Shown here: piece after piece, positions 1 through 8,413 of the stretch
How the letters are laid out: each line of letters starts with the position of its first letter
How positions within the stretch are numbered: the stretch's first letter is position 1
From: Bacillota bacterium
Lineage (GTDB): Bacteria; Bacillota; Clostridia; Christensenellales; CAG-138
DNA: 23,331 nt
Direction of reading: 5' to 3'
Assembly (NCBI GenBank): GCA_023393045.1
Contig: JAEWMV010000098.1
Span: 1 to 23,331, forward strand
Made by a program: the position numbers and the translations under genes
Notes under the pieces: model-generated
The model's database searches: none
What the model was told of the DNA's origin: nothing
Seen by the model: only the letters and a program-made list of their open reading frames with translations

Positions 1-2
1 GC

Positions 3-389
3 TGCAGCCCGCTGCCGGGAGATCCCATCATCGGCTACATCACGCGTGGGCGCGGCGTGTCCGTCCACAGGAAGGACTGCACCAACGTGGCCGATTTGAT
101 GCAAAGCGCGGAGCGCGTCATCGAGGTGGAGTGGGCGAGCACGGAAAAAGCCGCCTACCCCGTGAACATCCAGATCATTTCGGACGAGCGGGCGGGCCTT
201 CTCATGGACGTTTCCCAACTGCTCGCCAACCAGAACATCAGCATACAGACCATGACCGCGCGCACGGCGGAGAATACCGTCAATGTGCAGATGTGCTTCA
301 ATGTCACGGGCACGGATCAGCTCAACAGCCTCATGAAGGGCATGAGAAAGGTGCGCGGCGTGCGGGAAGCCTACAGGCTCAACGTATAG
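3..389 (+). CDS. RelA/SpoT-family (p)ppGpp synthetase/hydrolase, C-terminal part (5' end outside window)
   Basis: The reading frame is open from the left edge and ends with TAG, leaving the last 128 residues. It begins in the conserved C-terminal regulatory segment of long Rel proteins (CSPLPGDPIIGYITRGRG, then VHRKDC), followed by an ACT domain (roughly residues 45-128: VNIQIISDERAGLLMDVSQLL). In this family these regions sense uncharged tRNA on the ribosome and regulate the N-terminal ppGpp hydrolase and synthetase domains, which lie outside the window. The next gene, dtd, starts 17 nt downstream, and a rel-dtd order is common in Bacillota. The family call is firm. Which paralogue it is cannot be told without the catalytic half. 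Confidence 0.93.
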   Translation, partial: CSPLPGDPIIGYITRGRGVSVHRKDCTNVADLMQSAERVIEVEWASTEKAAYPVNIQIISDERAGLLMDVSQLLANQNISIQTMTARTAENTVNVQMCFNVTGTDQLNSLMKGMRKVRGVREAYRLNV

Positions 390-406
390 CGCGAAAGGGG
401 AAAGCG

Positions 407-853
407 ATGAGGGCGGTGGTACAGCGCGTGAGCCGCGCGAAGGTCACGATAGATAACGTTGTGCGCGGGGAAATCGGCCGCGGATACATGGTGCTCCTTG
501 GCATCGAGGAGAACGACAAACAGAGCGACTTGGAATATATCTGCGACAAGCTCATCGGCCTTCGCATATTCGAGGACACGGAGGGCAAAATGAACCTCTC
601 CGTCACGGACGCGGGCGGGAGCATACTGCTCGTCTCTCAGTTCACCTTATATGGGGATGCGAGGAAGGGCAGGCGGCCCGGCTTCATCCGCGCGGCGCGG
701 CCGGAAAAGGCCATACCGCTCTACGAGGCGGCAATCGAAAAGCTTCGCCAAAGCGTGCCCGTCGCGTGCGGCGAGTTCGGGGCGGACATGCAGGTGGAGC
801 TCGTCAACGACGGCCCCGTGACCATACTTTTAGACAGCGAAAGGATATTCTGA
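407..853 (+). CDS. dtd: D-aminoacyl-tRNA deacylase
   Basis: This 148-residue protein has the full length of DTD. The family hydrolyses D-amino acids, and achiral glycine mischarged on tRNA-Ala, from tRNAs, acting as a cytoplasmic proofreading enzyme. Both signature motifs are visible: SQFTL at residues 77-81 and the Gly-Pro motif in NDGPVTILLDS at 134-144, which forms the cross-subunit chiral filter. The open frame extends upstream to 131, but homology begins at MRAVVQRVSRAKV. A purine-rich AAAGGGGAAA ribosome site lies just before the ATG at 407, so I start it there. The stop overlaps the next start (TGATG), which points to co-transcription with the MBL-fold gene. Confidence 0.95.
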   Translation: MRAVVQRVSRAKVTIDNVVRGEIGRGYMVLLGIEENDKQSDLEYICDKLIGLRIFEDTEGKMNLSVTDAGGSILLVSQFTLYGDARKGRRPGFIRAARPEKAIPLYEAAIEKLRQSVPVACGEFGADMQVELVNDGPVTILLDSERIF

Positions 854-1497
854 TGCAGCTCATCACTCTCATCACAGGCCCCATCGAGGTCAACACTTAT
901 ATTCTCTTTGGAAAGAACGCGGGCGAATGCCTCGTCGTGGACCCGTCCGACAGCGGAATGGTGGAGGAGCAGCTTCAAAAATACGATGTGAAGCCCACCC
1001 ACATCCTCCTGACGCACGGCCATTTCGACCATATCCTCTCCGTGGCCGACTTGCAGCAGAAGTACGGCGCGAAGGTCGCCATCCACGAAGCGGACGCGAA
1101 CATGCTCCTCAACAACCCCAAGAACCTCAACGTCCTCATGGGGGCGAGCATCAAGTCATGCACGCCCGACGTGCTCCTAAAGGGAGGGGAAGCGCTTTGC
1201 TGCGCGGGCTTTGACGTGAAGGTCATGCATACGCCCGGCCATACCAAGGGCTGCGTATGCTATATACTCGAGGAAGAAAGGCTCATCTTCTCTGGCGACA
1301 CGCTCTTTCGCCTGAGCGTGGGCCGCTCGGACCTCCCCGGCGGGGACGCGCACGCGCTCTATGCATCCATCGCCAACGGGCTTTTCGCGCTCGCAGGCGA
1401 TTATGACGTGTACCCCGGCCATATGGACAAGACCACGCTCGAGTTCGAGCGCAAGCGCAATCCTTTCGTCAACAGGTGGAGCCCTGATACATGGTGA
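853..1497 (+). CDS. MBL-fold metallohydrolase (glyoxalase II-like)
   Basis: This is a 214-residue metallo-beta-lactamase-fold protein. The metal-binding motif HGHFDH is at residues 55-60, a further ligand lies in HTPGHTKG (His130), and the SGDTLF segment supplies the bridging Asp. This size and motif set is the short glyoxalase II/YcbL-like group, which hydrolyses thioesters or related substrates; the substrate here cannot be read from sequence. The start ATG at 853 overlaps the dtd stop by one base, so the longer upstream frame from 766 is a shadow over dtd. The order dtd, MBL hydrolase, hemZ is a familiar Bacillota arrangement and suggests one operon. Confidence 0.9.
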   Translation: MQLITLITGPIEVNTYILFGKNAGECLVVDPSDSGMVEEQLQKYDVKPTHILLTHGHFDHILSVADLQQKYGAKVAIHEADANMLLNNPKNLNVLMGASIKSCTPDVLLKGGEALCCAGFDVKVMHTPGHTKGCVCYILEEERLIFSGDTLFRLSVGRSDLPGGDAHALYASIANGLFALAGDYDVYPGHMDKTTLEFERKRNPFVNRWSPDTW

Positions 1498-2942
1498 GGC
1501 TCCACGTCAGCCATGCGCAATACCTCAACGACATAGCCGACGAAGTGCGCCTGTTCGCCGGGCGGGAGGAAATCGTTCCCGCCGACGCGGGCGCATGCGA
1601 TATATCCGTCGTCCTCGAAGAGGAGGGCGGCCTTTGGCGCGCAACCGCTTCGGCGCAGCTTGAAGGCAAGCGCGCCGCCTATACCTATGAGCGGCCCGCT
1701 GCGCAGGGCAATGCGCTTGAAGTCAAGCGCGTGGAAAAGCGCGCCATGAAGATCGCCGTCTTTCGCGCCGTGCGGCAGATTTACGGCTTCACGCCGCCGT
1801 GGGGCTCGCTCACGGGCATACGCCCCACGCGCCTTCTTCGCGAGCTGATCGAGCGGGAGAGGGAAATGGAAGCGCTTCGCGTGATGGCGGAGGACTTCGA
1901 CGTTTCAAGGGAAAAGCTCGCCCTCGCGCGCGGCATCGTCGCCGTGCAAACGCCCATGCTCGACAGCCTTGACGATGCGCAGGCGGACATATACGTCAAC
2001 ATCCCTTTTTGTCTGAGCAAATGCCTGTACTGCTCCTTCCCGTCGAAGGTGCGCACGGAAAAGGACGACATGGACGCGTATCTTTTTGCCGTGAAGCGGG
2101 ATATCGCGCGCGGCGCGGCCCTGCTCCGCGCGTGCAAAAGGAAAGTGCGCGCCGTGTACATAGGCGGCGGCACGCCCACCGCGCTCACGGCGGACGAGCT
2201 TTCGCGCCTGCTCGATATGCTCCTTTCACATTACGGCGGCTTCGGCGTGGAGCTGACCGTGGAGGCCGGCCGCCCGGACACCATCACGAAGGATAAGCTC
2301 GTCGTGATGAAAAGGGCGGGTGTCACGCGCATTTCCGTCAACCCGCAGACCATGAATCAAAAAACGCTCGCCCTCATCGGCCGCAACCATACGCCCGAGG
2401 ACGCTGAGCGCGCGTTTTTTATGGCGCGGGAAATGGGCTTTACGAACATCAATATGGACGTGATCGCGGGGCTGCCGGGCGAAAGTGAAGACGATATGCA
2501 GGCGACGCTGGAGCGGCTCTCCCGCCTTGCCCCGGAGAGCCTCACCGTGCATACGCTCGCGCTCAAGCGCGCCTCGCGCCTTGTGATGGAAAAAGAGGTT
2601 TTTCCCCTGCCCGGGGCACAGGCGGCGGAGGCGATGGTGCGCCTCGGCGCGGACTGCGCCGAAGCTATGGGCATGCGCCCCTATTATATGTACCGCCAGA
2701 AGTTCATGCGCGGCAACCTCGAAAACGTGGGCTACGCAAAGCCGGGGTTTGAATGCGTCTATAATGTGGACATGATGGAGGACGCCGCCAGCATATTGGC
2801 GCACGGCGCGGGGAGCATGACCAAGCGCGTGTTCGATGCCGAGCGCCGCGTGGAGCGCGTGAGCGCGCCCAAGGACATCAAAACATACGCCGCCAAGGTC
2901 GATGCCCTGGCGGCGGAGAAGGATACGCTCTTCTTAAGTTGA
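1491..2942 (+). CDS. hemZ: Oxygen-independent coproporphyrinogen III oxidase-like radical SAM protein (HemZ type)
   Basis: This is a 483-residue protein, close to the length of Bacillus HemZ. The radical SAM cluster motif CLSKCLYC (Cys174, 178, 181) lies in VNIPFCLSKCLYCSFPS, followed by IGGGTPTAL and the NMDVIAGLPGE segment typical of HemN/HemZ proteins. About 165 residues precede the radical SAM core, as in HemZ rather than HemW. The family decarboxylates coproporphyrinogen III or has a related haem role; HemZ itself is less well characterised than HemN. The ATG overlaps the upstream stop by 7 bases, indicating translational coupling. The stop lies only 12 nt from the stop of the convergent SH3-domain gene, leaving almost no room for a terminator. 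Confidence 0.88.
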   Translation: MVRLHVSHAQYLNDIADEVRLFAGREEIVPADAGACDISVVLEEEGGLWRATASAQLEGKRAAYTYERPAAQGNALEVKRVEKRAMKIAVFRAVRQIYGFTPPWGSLTGIRPTRLLRELIEREREMEALRVMAEDFDVSREKLALARGIVAVQTPMLDSLDDAQADIYVNIPFCLSKCLYCSFPSKVRTEKDDMDAYLFAVKRDIARGAALLRACKRKVRAVYIGGGTPTALTADELSRLLDMLLSHYGGFGVELTVEAGRPDTITKDKLVVMKRAGVTRISVNPQTMNQKTLALIGRNHTPEDAERAFFMAREMGFTNINMDVIAGLPGESEDDMQATLERLSRLAPESLTVHTLALKRASRLVMEKEVFPLPGAQAAEAMVRLGADCAEAMGMRPYYMYRQKFMRGNLENVGYAKPGFECVYNVDMMEDAASILAHGAGSMTKRVFDAERRVERVSAPKDIKTYAAKVDALAAEKDTLFLS

Positions 2943-2954
2943 TTCCGCTCTGAC

Positions 2955-4115
2955 TTAACCCCTGCCCGCGCGGTACGCCTCGTTCACACAGGCCTGGTGC
3001 CTGGGGCACTTGGCGCTTGTTTCATGCACCTTGGAGTTCAAAAGGTGGATGCAGAAATGCCCGTCGAACCCGTCCCCCGGCGTGGGGTCCGCCATATGCG
3101 GCATGGTGTGCATGGAGGCCGCCACCGTCTTGCCGTTATAGGTCACCCAGATGGGGCGGCGGTTCCAGGAATAGCCCTCGAGGCTCTTCATGATTTGCGC
3201 GTCATAGGCGGTGCAGGGCTCGCTGTCCGCGTGGTACCAGCCGCCAAAGCGCCTCGCGCGGAAGGATTTGCCCGTGCGCACGTCCGTCACCGTGAAGCGC
3301 GCGCCCTTGGCGAGCCATTCGCTGCCGCCCTTGAACCAGTCGAGCAGCACCACGGTGCCCTTTAATTTATAGAAATCCGCGTTCGCCTTTTCCACCTTGT
3401 TCGAAGGGTCGTAGATGGAATCGAGCGTCACCGTGCCCGCGATGCCGTCCGCGGAGAGGCCCAGCGCTTTTTGGTATTCCTTCACGGCTTCCCGTGTGGT
3501 CGTATCGAATATGCTTGAGATGTCGCTTTTCTTCGTGAGGAAGCCCCTGTCATAGAGCGCCTCCTGCAGCTTTTTGACCTCCTCGCCCTGCATGCCCTGC
3601 TTGAGCATGCCGGCCCCCGCCACCGTGGAGGTGGAGATGGTGAGCAGCGTCCTGTGGATATAGCCCGCGTAGGTATCCACCACAGCGTAATACCATTCGC
3701 CCAAAAGCGCCTTGACCTTGAGCCCCTGCCCGGCGCTGAGCGTCATCACCACATAGGCGGAATCCGAGGGGCCGCCGCGCAGGGCTGTGCCGTCTGACTT
3801 GACATACGCGCCGCGGCTGCCCGTGGAGTTGACGAAGAGATAGTCTTTTCTGATGTAGCCGATGGTCGTGCCATGGTACATGACCTTGTACCAGTTGCCG
3901 TCCTCGCCGAGCACCTCGACCTCCTCTGCGCAGTTGAGCTCCGCGAGCGCGTCGGAGTCGGTGTCGGGCGCGGCGCGCAGCTTCACGCCGTCCGCCGTGA
4001 CCTGCCCCTTTTCGCCCTCCTTGGCCTGCGTGCGCGTCTGCGCCACGGGCGAGATGAGCGTCAGGGCGATAAGCAGGAGCGATAGTATGATTTTTATGAT
4101 GGCTTTTGTTTTCAT
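2955..4115 (-). CDS. Secreted SH3 / peptidoglycan-binding protein with unassigned C-terminal domain
   Basis: This 386-residue exported protein has a signal peptide at about residues 1-31 (hydrophobic IIKIILSLLLIALTLI). Two bacterial SH3-type repeats follow (about 37-96 and 102-160), then a peptidoglycan-binding type 1 domain (about 172-235, with VKKLQEALYDRGFL and SADGIAGTVT). The C-terminal domain (about 250-386) I cannot assign. It contains RPIWVTYNGKTVAASM, MPHMADP, GHFCIHLLNS and PRHQACVNEAY. The frame is open to 4304, but that part overlaps the glycosylase gene. The ATG at 4115 has an AGGGAGGAAA ribosome site and forms an ATGA overlap with the upstream stop, so this start is preferred. 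It probably acts on or binds the cell wall. The C-terminal domain recurs in the 8414-9232 protein. Confidence 0.85.
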   Translation of the reverse strand: MKTKAIIKIILSLLLIALTLISPVAQTRTQAKEGEKGQVTADGVKLRAAPDTDSDALAELNCAEEVEVLGEDGNWYKVMYHGTTIGYIRKDYLFVNSTGSRGAYVKSDGTALRGGPSDSAYVVMTLSAGQGLKVKALLGEWYYAVVDTYAGYIHRTLLTISTSTVAGAGMLKQGMQGEEVKKLQEALYDRGFLTKKSDISSIFDTTTREAVKEYQKALGLSADGIAGTVTLDSIYDPSNKVEKANADFYKLKGTVVLLDWFKGGSEWLAKGARFTVTDVRTGKSFRARRFGGWYHADSEPCTAYDAQIMKSLEGYSWNRRPIWVTYNGKTVAASMHTMPHMADPTPGDGFDGHFCIHLLNSKVHETSAKCPRHQACVNEAYRAGRG

Positions 4116-4729
4116 GCGTGCGTTTCCTCCCTGATGAGCGCGCCGAGGTTCACGAGGTCCTCCTTCATGAGCGGGATCAATCCCCTGTCGTAAATGCCGC
4201 TCGCCGGATGGTACAGAGGGAAGAGAGTATAGCCGTTGCCCTCGATTTCTATGTCCAGCGGCCTTCCGTGTATGCTGCCTACGCTCGTCCTTTGTGCCCC
4301 GCATAGCTTCATGACGGCATAAAGCGGCGTGTTGCCGAGCGTTGCGATGAAGCGCGGGGATATGAGCGCGATTTCCGCGCCAAGCAGCGCCAGCGACGCG
4401 TCCGTCTCCCGCGGAAGGGGCGTCCTGTTGGATACGCGCCTGGCCCTCATCTTCACCGGCCTGAACTTGACCGCGTTGGTGACGAAAACCGTTTCCCGCG
4501 CGATTCCCGCGAGGGCGAGCATTTCGTCGAGCTGCCTGCCCGCGCGTCCCACGAACGGGCGGGCGGATTCCGCCTCCTCGCGCCCCGGCGCCTCGCCGAT
4601 GAACATCAGCGCGGGCCGCGCCGGCCCCTCGCCGAAAACGGGGTGCGCGTAATCGCCTTCATGCGCCCCGCCCGCAAGCGCGCCGATGCGCGCGCTCTCT
4701 GCCTCATAGAGCGCCGCAAGCTTGCTCAC
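4112..4729 (-). CDS. Uracil-DNA glycosylase superfamily protein lacking the family 4 Fe-S cysteines
   Basis: This 205-residue protein has a GTG start that overlaps the penicillin-binding protein stop (GTGA). Superfamily motifs are the GEAPGREE segment (residues 45-52), RPFVGRAG (57-64), an ITN-like VFVTNAVKFRP and HPAS (174-177). These match family 4/5 uracil-DNA glycosylases, which remove uracil from DNA in base excision repair. The four cysteines that bind [4Fe-4S] in family 4 are absent: there is no N-terminal CxxC and the usual KCRPP reads KFRPV. Only one cysteine remains (Cys143). It may be a cluster-free variant with altered activity. The 4-bp overlaps on both sides place it firmly in the operon with the wall genes. 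Confidence 0.83.
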   Translation of the reverse strand: MSKLAALYEAESARIGALAGGAHEGDYAHPVFGEGPARPALMFIGEAPGREEAESARPFVGRAGRQLDEMLALAGIARETVFVTNAVKFRPVKMRARRVSNRTPLPRETDASLALLGAEIALISPRFIATLGNTPLYAVMKLCGAQRTSVGSIHGRPLDIEIEGNGYTLFPLYHPASGIYDRGLIPLMKEDLVNLGALIREETHA

Positions 4730-7560
4730 GGCGCGCCTCCCTCGTCCCCGCCGGGCGAGGGAGAAGCCTCCGGATCGCCCGTGGGTTCCGCGGTCGCGGC
4801 CGGGGGATTGGCGGCCATGATGGCCTCGTAATTATAGCGCAGCCGCTCGGAATATGTCCGTACCGCGGCGACGTCGCTGGCGTTTAGATATTGCTGTAGC
4901 GTGGCGATGCCCGTTTCCAGCGTGCTCCTGTCGGTCGCAGAAAGGTTCTGCGCAGAAGCGAGGTAGGCTTGCACCTCGGCGATGAGCTGCGTGGCCGCTT
5001 CAAACGTTTCGCCGCCTGAGCCGAGCAGGCCCGTTCCGCCGCCAAAGGAAGGCGTGTGGTAATAGCAGGTGGCGCCCTGCGCATATTGCAGGTACTGCGC
5101 CGCCGTGAGGTTTGTGAACACCGCGTTGGGCAGGTACTGCAAAAGTATCGTCTGGTTATAACGCCCAAGGCGGCTGTCCGGGCGGATGAGGACGAGGTCC
5201 GTCACCGTCACCTCGCCCGCGGGGCAATAGAGAGTGGCGGGCTGGCCGGACAGGTTGCAGATGCTCACCAGCACATGCATGTCGCAGGCTTCGGTGGGCG
5301 CGTTGTATTCGTCAAACCATTCCGTAACGGGCGTGTGCCCGTTGGGGTCGGCATAGCAGGCTTCGGTCGCAAGCAGACCGGAAACGGAGCATACCGTGCG
5401 CTGTACGAGCCCCATCTCCACGGGGGACGCGTCGATGATCTGCCTGTCGGCCTGCCCCTCGAGTATTTTGGACATGAACGCCTGCCAAAGCGGCGCCGCG
5501 ACCTTGCCGCCGGAGGAGCCGGATTTGAGCTTGACGCTGTAATCGTCGTCCCCGACCCACACCACGGCCGTATAATATCCCGTCATGCCTGCGAAATAGG
5601 CGCTGCGGTAATTCTGGTTGGTTCCGGTTTTGCCGGCAACGGTGATGCCGGATATCTTCGCGCGCGCGCCCGTGCCGCTCTTCACCGCTTCGGTGAGCAT
5701 ATCCACGAGCATCCACGCCGTGGTCTCTTTGAACACACGCCGCGTATCCTGATTGGCGTGCCCGTCGAGTATCACCTTGCCGTTGCCGTCCACCACGCGG
5801 GTGTAGGCGATGGGTTCCTGATACACGCCGGAGTTGGCGATGGTGGCGTACGCCGCCGCCATCTCGATGGGCGTGATGCCCGTCGTGCCAAGCGCGAGGC
5901 CGGAGCCCGTCGCCTTCACGCGGGAGGGGTCCACGCCGAGGTCGACGAGGTATTTTGCCGCCACCGTGGGCGATACGTATTCCATGAGCGTGCGCGCCGC
6001 CGCCACGTTGAGGGAGGAAACGATGGCGCGCCGCATGGTGATCAGGCCGATATAATCGTCGTCCCCGATGTCGGGATAGCCCGTTTCGGTATCCCAGCCC
6101 TCTATGGCCTCGGGGATGTTGGCGATGACGGAAGCGGGGGACATGCCAAGATCGAGCGCCGGGCCGTACACCGTGAGGGGCTTGATGGAGGAACCCACCT
6201 CCATCTGCGTGCTCTGGTAGGCGCGGTTGAAGCCCTTGCGTATCTCGGGTTCTTCGCGCCCGCCGATGATCGCGCGCAGTTCCCCCGTATGCTGGTCGAT
6301 GACGACCGCCGACGCCTGCGGCTGAATGACCTCGGTGCCGTTTGAGACAAGCGAGGTGGAGCCGTCGGAAAGCGCGGGATAATCCTCCCAGTTGGCCAGA
6401 GTATCCTGCACGGTGGACTGCATGGCGGGGTCGATGCAGAGGTAAATTTTAAAGCCGCCGCGCGAAAGCTCATTTTCGATGAGCGAGCGGTTCGCGGAGG
6501 TGTCGAGCATGCCGCGCTGGGCGAGCAGGTCGGAGCATATCTGGCGCATGGCGTATTCGATGTAGTAGAGGTACGCGTAGGTGTTGCTCGTGCGCGTGGA
6601 GGTCCTGCGGATGACGACCGTGTCCGCGAGGGCGGCGTCCCGTTGCTCCTTCGATATAAGCCCCGCGCTGTACATGCGGTTGATGACCTTGTCTGTGCGC
6701 GCGTCGGTGATGTCCATTTTGTTCTTGCCCGCGTTCACGCCCGTCGTGTAGGTGCGCTCGTAGGTGTTCTTGCGCGGGTCGGTGGTATTGGGGCTTTGTA
6801 TCATGCCGGCGAGCATGGCGCACTCGCGTATGGTCAGCTCCGAAAGCTCCTTGCCGAAATAATCCTTGGCCGCAGCCTTCATGCCGTAGTTGGACTGGCC
6901 GAGGTATACGTCGTTGAGGTACGCCTCGAGTATATCCTGTTTTTCGATCGTCTTTTCGATTTCAAGCGCGAGGTAAGCCTCCTGAATCTTGCGCCGGTAG
7001 GAGACCTCGCTCGAGAGCAGCTTGTTCTTGACAAGCTGCTGGGTGAGGGTGCTGCCGCCCGCGTCGCTCGAGGCGGAAAGGGAACCCACCACCGCCGCGA
7101 AGAGGCGCTTGTAATCCACGCCGTTATGTTTGTAGAAGCGCACGTCCTCTATGGCGATGACGGCGTTGACGAGCATATCCGGTATTTCGTCTATGTTCGC
7201 CCAATCCCTGTACTCGAGGCCCTGAAACGTGGAGAGCAGATTCCCGTTCATATCGTAAATGTAAGAGGTGCGATCGCTTTTTGTAAGAAGGGAAACGTCC
7301 AGCTCCGGCGTGGTGTCGACATACGCCTTGGCGACGCCGAGCACCAGCCCCATGCCCGCGCAGCCGAAGAGGAGCACCGCGAGCAGCATGAACTTCATCG
7401 CCGTGAAAAGCACCGCGAGCGGGAAGGGGCGCGGCTTGTCGCGCTCGATAAAAAGCTCCTCCTCGTGCGTCTGCGCGCCGTGGCGCGCAGGCTGGAGGGA
7501 GAAAGCGTGTTTGAAGCGTTCGCTCAATTGTTTAAAAGCTAATGCCAGTTTTTCTTTCAT
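4726..7560 (-). CDS. Class A penicillin-binding protein (bifunctional glycosyltransferase/transpeptidase)
   Basis: This 944-residue protein polymerises and cross-links peptidoglycan at the outer face of the membrane. It has a cytoplasmic N-terminus and one membrane anchor (about residues 46-80). A GT51 domain follows, with the catalytic Glu in AIEDVRF (Glu138) and GGSTLTQQL (168-176). The transpeptidase domain has SSIK (catalytic Ser457 within GSSIKP), SLN (516-518) and KTG (644-646). A long C-terminal region of more than 200 residues follows and ends in a Pro/Ala/Gly-rich acidic tail that is probably disordered. The ATG has an AAGGCGG ribosome site, and a consensus-like promoter lies about 30-60 bp upstream. 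It is the first gene of a three-gene operon. The subtype (PBP1A versus PBP1/4-like) is not resolved. Confidence 0.95.
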   Translation of the reverse strand: MKEKLALAFKQLSERFKHAFSLQPARHGAQTHEEELFIERDKPRPFPLAVLFTAMKFMLLAVLLFGCAGMGLVLGVAKAYVDTTPELDVSLLTKSDRTSYIYDMNGNLLSTFQGLEYRDWANIDEIPDMLVNAVIAIEDVRFYKHNGVDYKRLFAAVVGSLSASSDAGGSTLTQQLVKNKLLSSEVSYRRKIQEAYLALEIEKTIEKQDILEAYLNDVYLGQSNYGMKAAAKDYFGKELSELTIRECAMLAGMIQSPNTTDPRKNTYERTYTTGVNAGKNKMDITDARTDKVINRMYSAGLISKEQRDAALADTVVIRRTSTRTSNTYAYLYYIEYAMRQICSDLLAQRGMLDTSANRSLIENELSRGGFKIYLCIDPAMQSTVQDTLANWEDYPALSDGSTSLVSNGTEVIQPQASAVVIDQHTGELRAIIGGREEPEIRKGFNRAYQSTQMEVGSSIKPLTVYGPALDLGMSPASVIANIPEAIEGWDTETGYPDIGDDDYIGLITMRRAIVSSLNVAAARTLMEYVSPTVAAKYLVDLGVDPSRVKATGSGLALGTTGITPIEMAAAYATIANSGVYQEPIAYTRVVDGNGKVILDGHANQDTRRVFKETTAWMLVDMLTEAVKSGTGARAKISGITVAGKTGTNQNYRSAYFAGMTGYYTAVVWVGDDDYSVKLKSGSSGGKVAAPLWQAFMSKILEGQADRQIIDASPVEMGLVQRTVCSVSGLLATEACYADPNGHTPVTEWFDEYNAPTEACDMHVLVSICNLSGQPATLYCPAGEVTVTDLVLIRPDSRLGRYNQTILLQYLPNAVFTNLTAAQYLQYAQGATCYYHTPSFGGGTGLLGSGGETFEAATQLIAEVQAYLASAQNLSATDRSTLETGIATLQQYLNASDVAAVRTYSERLRYNYEAIMAANPPAATAEPTGDPEASPSPGGDEGGAP

Positions 7561-7587
7561 GTTACCGCCTTATAACCATCCAAGCAT

Positions 7588-7617
7588 ATTATAGCACAGG
7601 CAAAACGCAATGCTCAA
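7588..7617 (-). promoter_or_regulatory. Predicted SigA-type promoter of the penicillin-binding protein operon
   Basis: On the minus strand TTGAGC (7617-7612) is followed after 18 bp by a perfect TATAAT (7593-7588). This would give a leader of roughly 20 nt before the ATG at 7560. It faces away from yunB, so the 115-bp gap is a divergent control region. Confidence 0.6.
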
Positions 7618-7675
7618 TACGGCGCGGCCGCGCATATACTTTTATTAACATCAGCGACATATTTCGGGAGGGCGC

Positions 7676-8362
7676 ATGGACGGGGAAATCGTATGCCGCA
7701 AGCGCACGGGCGCGAAAAGGAAAATCTTTATCATGCTCATCGTCGTCGCCCTGTTCGCGGCGACCATCGTCGTGTGGCTCAACGCGGGCATGCACAAGGC
7801 GATGGAAGCGCTGGCCGTGGCACGCGTGAAGTCCGTGGCCGCGCGCGCGATGAACCAGGCCATACTCGATTGTTTGAGCGAATCGACCAACGGCGACGCC
7901 GTCATACACGTGCGTGAAACGGGGGAGCGGGTGTATCTGCTCGAAGCGGACGCGTACAGGATGAACGCGCTCGCCGCGGCCTGCGCGCAGGCCGCGCAGG
8001 ATCTCATCGCCCAGATGGGGGAGCAGGGCATCAGCATCCCCATCGGCACCATCACGGGCGTGCCCTTCCTCGCGGGGCGCGGGCCGAAGCTCCGGGTCAC
8101 CTTCATTCCCGCGGGCAGCGTGCAGAGCGCGTTTGACACGGAGTTCACCTCCGCCGGCATCAACCAGACGCTCTACCGCGTGAAGCTGCGCCTGACGGCG
8201 TCCGTGCAAATCGTCATGCCGGGTGTCTATCAGGCGGTAAGCGTCACCTCCGAGGCTTCCATCGCGGAGAGCGTGATCGTGGGCGACGTGCCGCAGGTGT
8301 ATACCGACGTCGCCAACACGGACGATATGCTCAACCTCATCCCCACGGAGGTCATGCCCTGA
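7676..8362 (+). CDS. yunB: Sporulation protein YunB
   Basis: This 228-residue protein has a single N-terminal membrane helix (about residues 17-36) and matches YunB in its conserved blocks: ISIPIGTITG, FLAGRGPKLRVTFIPAGSV, and FTSAGINQTLYRVKL followed by a beta-rich tail. In Bacillus subtilis YunB is a SigE-controlled mother-cell protein needed for efficient sporulation, with unknown biochemistry. The ATG at 7676 has a clear GGGAGGG ribosome site. A CATATACT sequence at 7633-7640 is reminiscent of a SigE -10 element, but I found no correctly spaced -35, so I do not list a promoter. It lies in a window rich in sporulation genes, which supports the call. Confidence 0.9.
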   Translation: MDGEIVCRKRTGAKRKIFIMLIVVALFAATIVVWLNAGMHKAMEALAVARVKSVAARAMNQAILDCLSESTNGDAVIHVRETGERVYLLEADAYRMNALAAACAQAAQDLIAQMGEQGISIPIGTITGVPFLAGRGPKLRVTFIPAGSVQSAFDTEFTSAGINQTLYRVKLRLTASVQIVMPGVYQAVSVTSEASIAESVIVGDVPQVYTDVANTDDMLNLIPTEVMP

Positions 8363-8399
8363 AGTTACAAATTCATAATAGGAATCGCGGCGAAGCTGT

Positions 8400-8407
8400 G
8401 CTATCAT
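8400..8407 (+). promoter_or_regulatory. Possible extended -10 element giving a leaderless transcript
   Basis: TGCTATCAT spans 8399-8407 (TG, one base, then TATCAT at 8402-8407). No good -35 hexamer sits 16-18 bp upstream. A start site 6-7 nt downstream would fall on or next to the ATG at 8414. Confidence 0.35.
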
Positions 8408-8413
8408 ATCCGT

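Noticed and set aside
4116..4304. 63-codon upstream extension of the SH3-protein frame
   Set aside because: It overlaps the glycosylase gene and encodes no signal peptide. The internal ATG at 4115 has a strong ribosome site, a signal sequence and an ATGA overlap.
5056..6345. 429-codon open frame on the plus strand inside the penicillin-binding protein gene
   Set aside because: It is antisense to well-conserved transpeptidase motifs, has no ribosome site and gives a His/Gly/Arg-rich low-information product. It is a GC-driven shadow.
7617..7640. SigE-type promoter of yunB
   Set aside because: CATATACT resembles a -10, but the only ATA upstream is 13 bp away, not the roughly 16 bp or more expected, so support is too weak.
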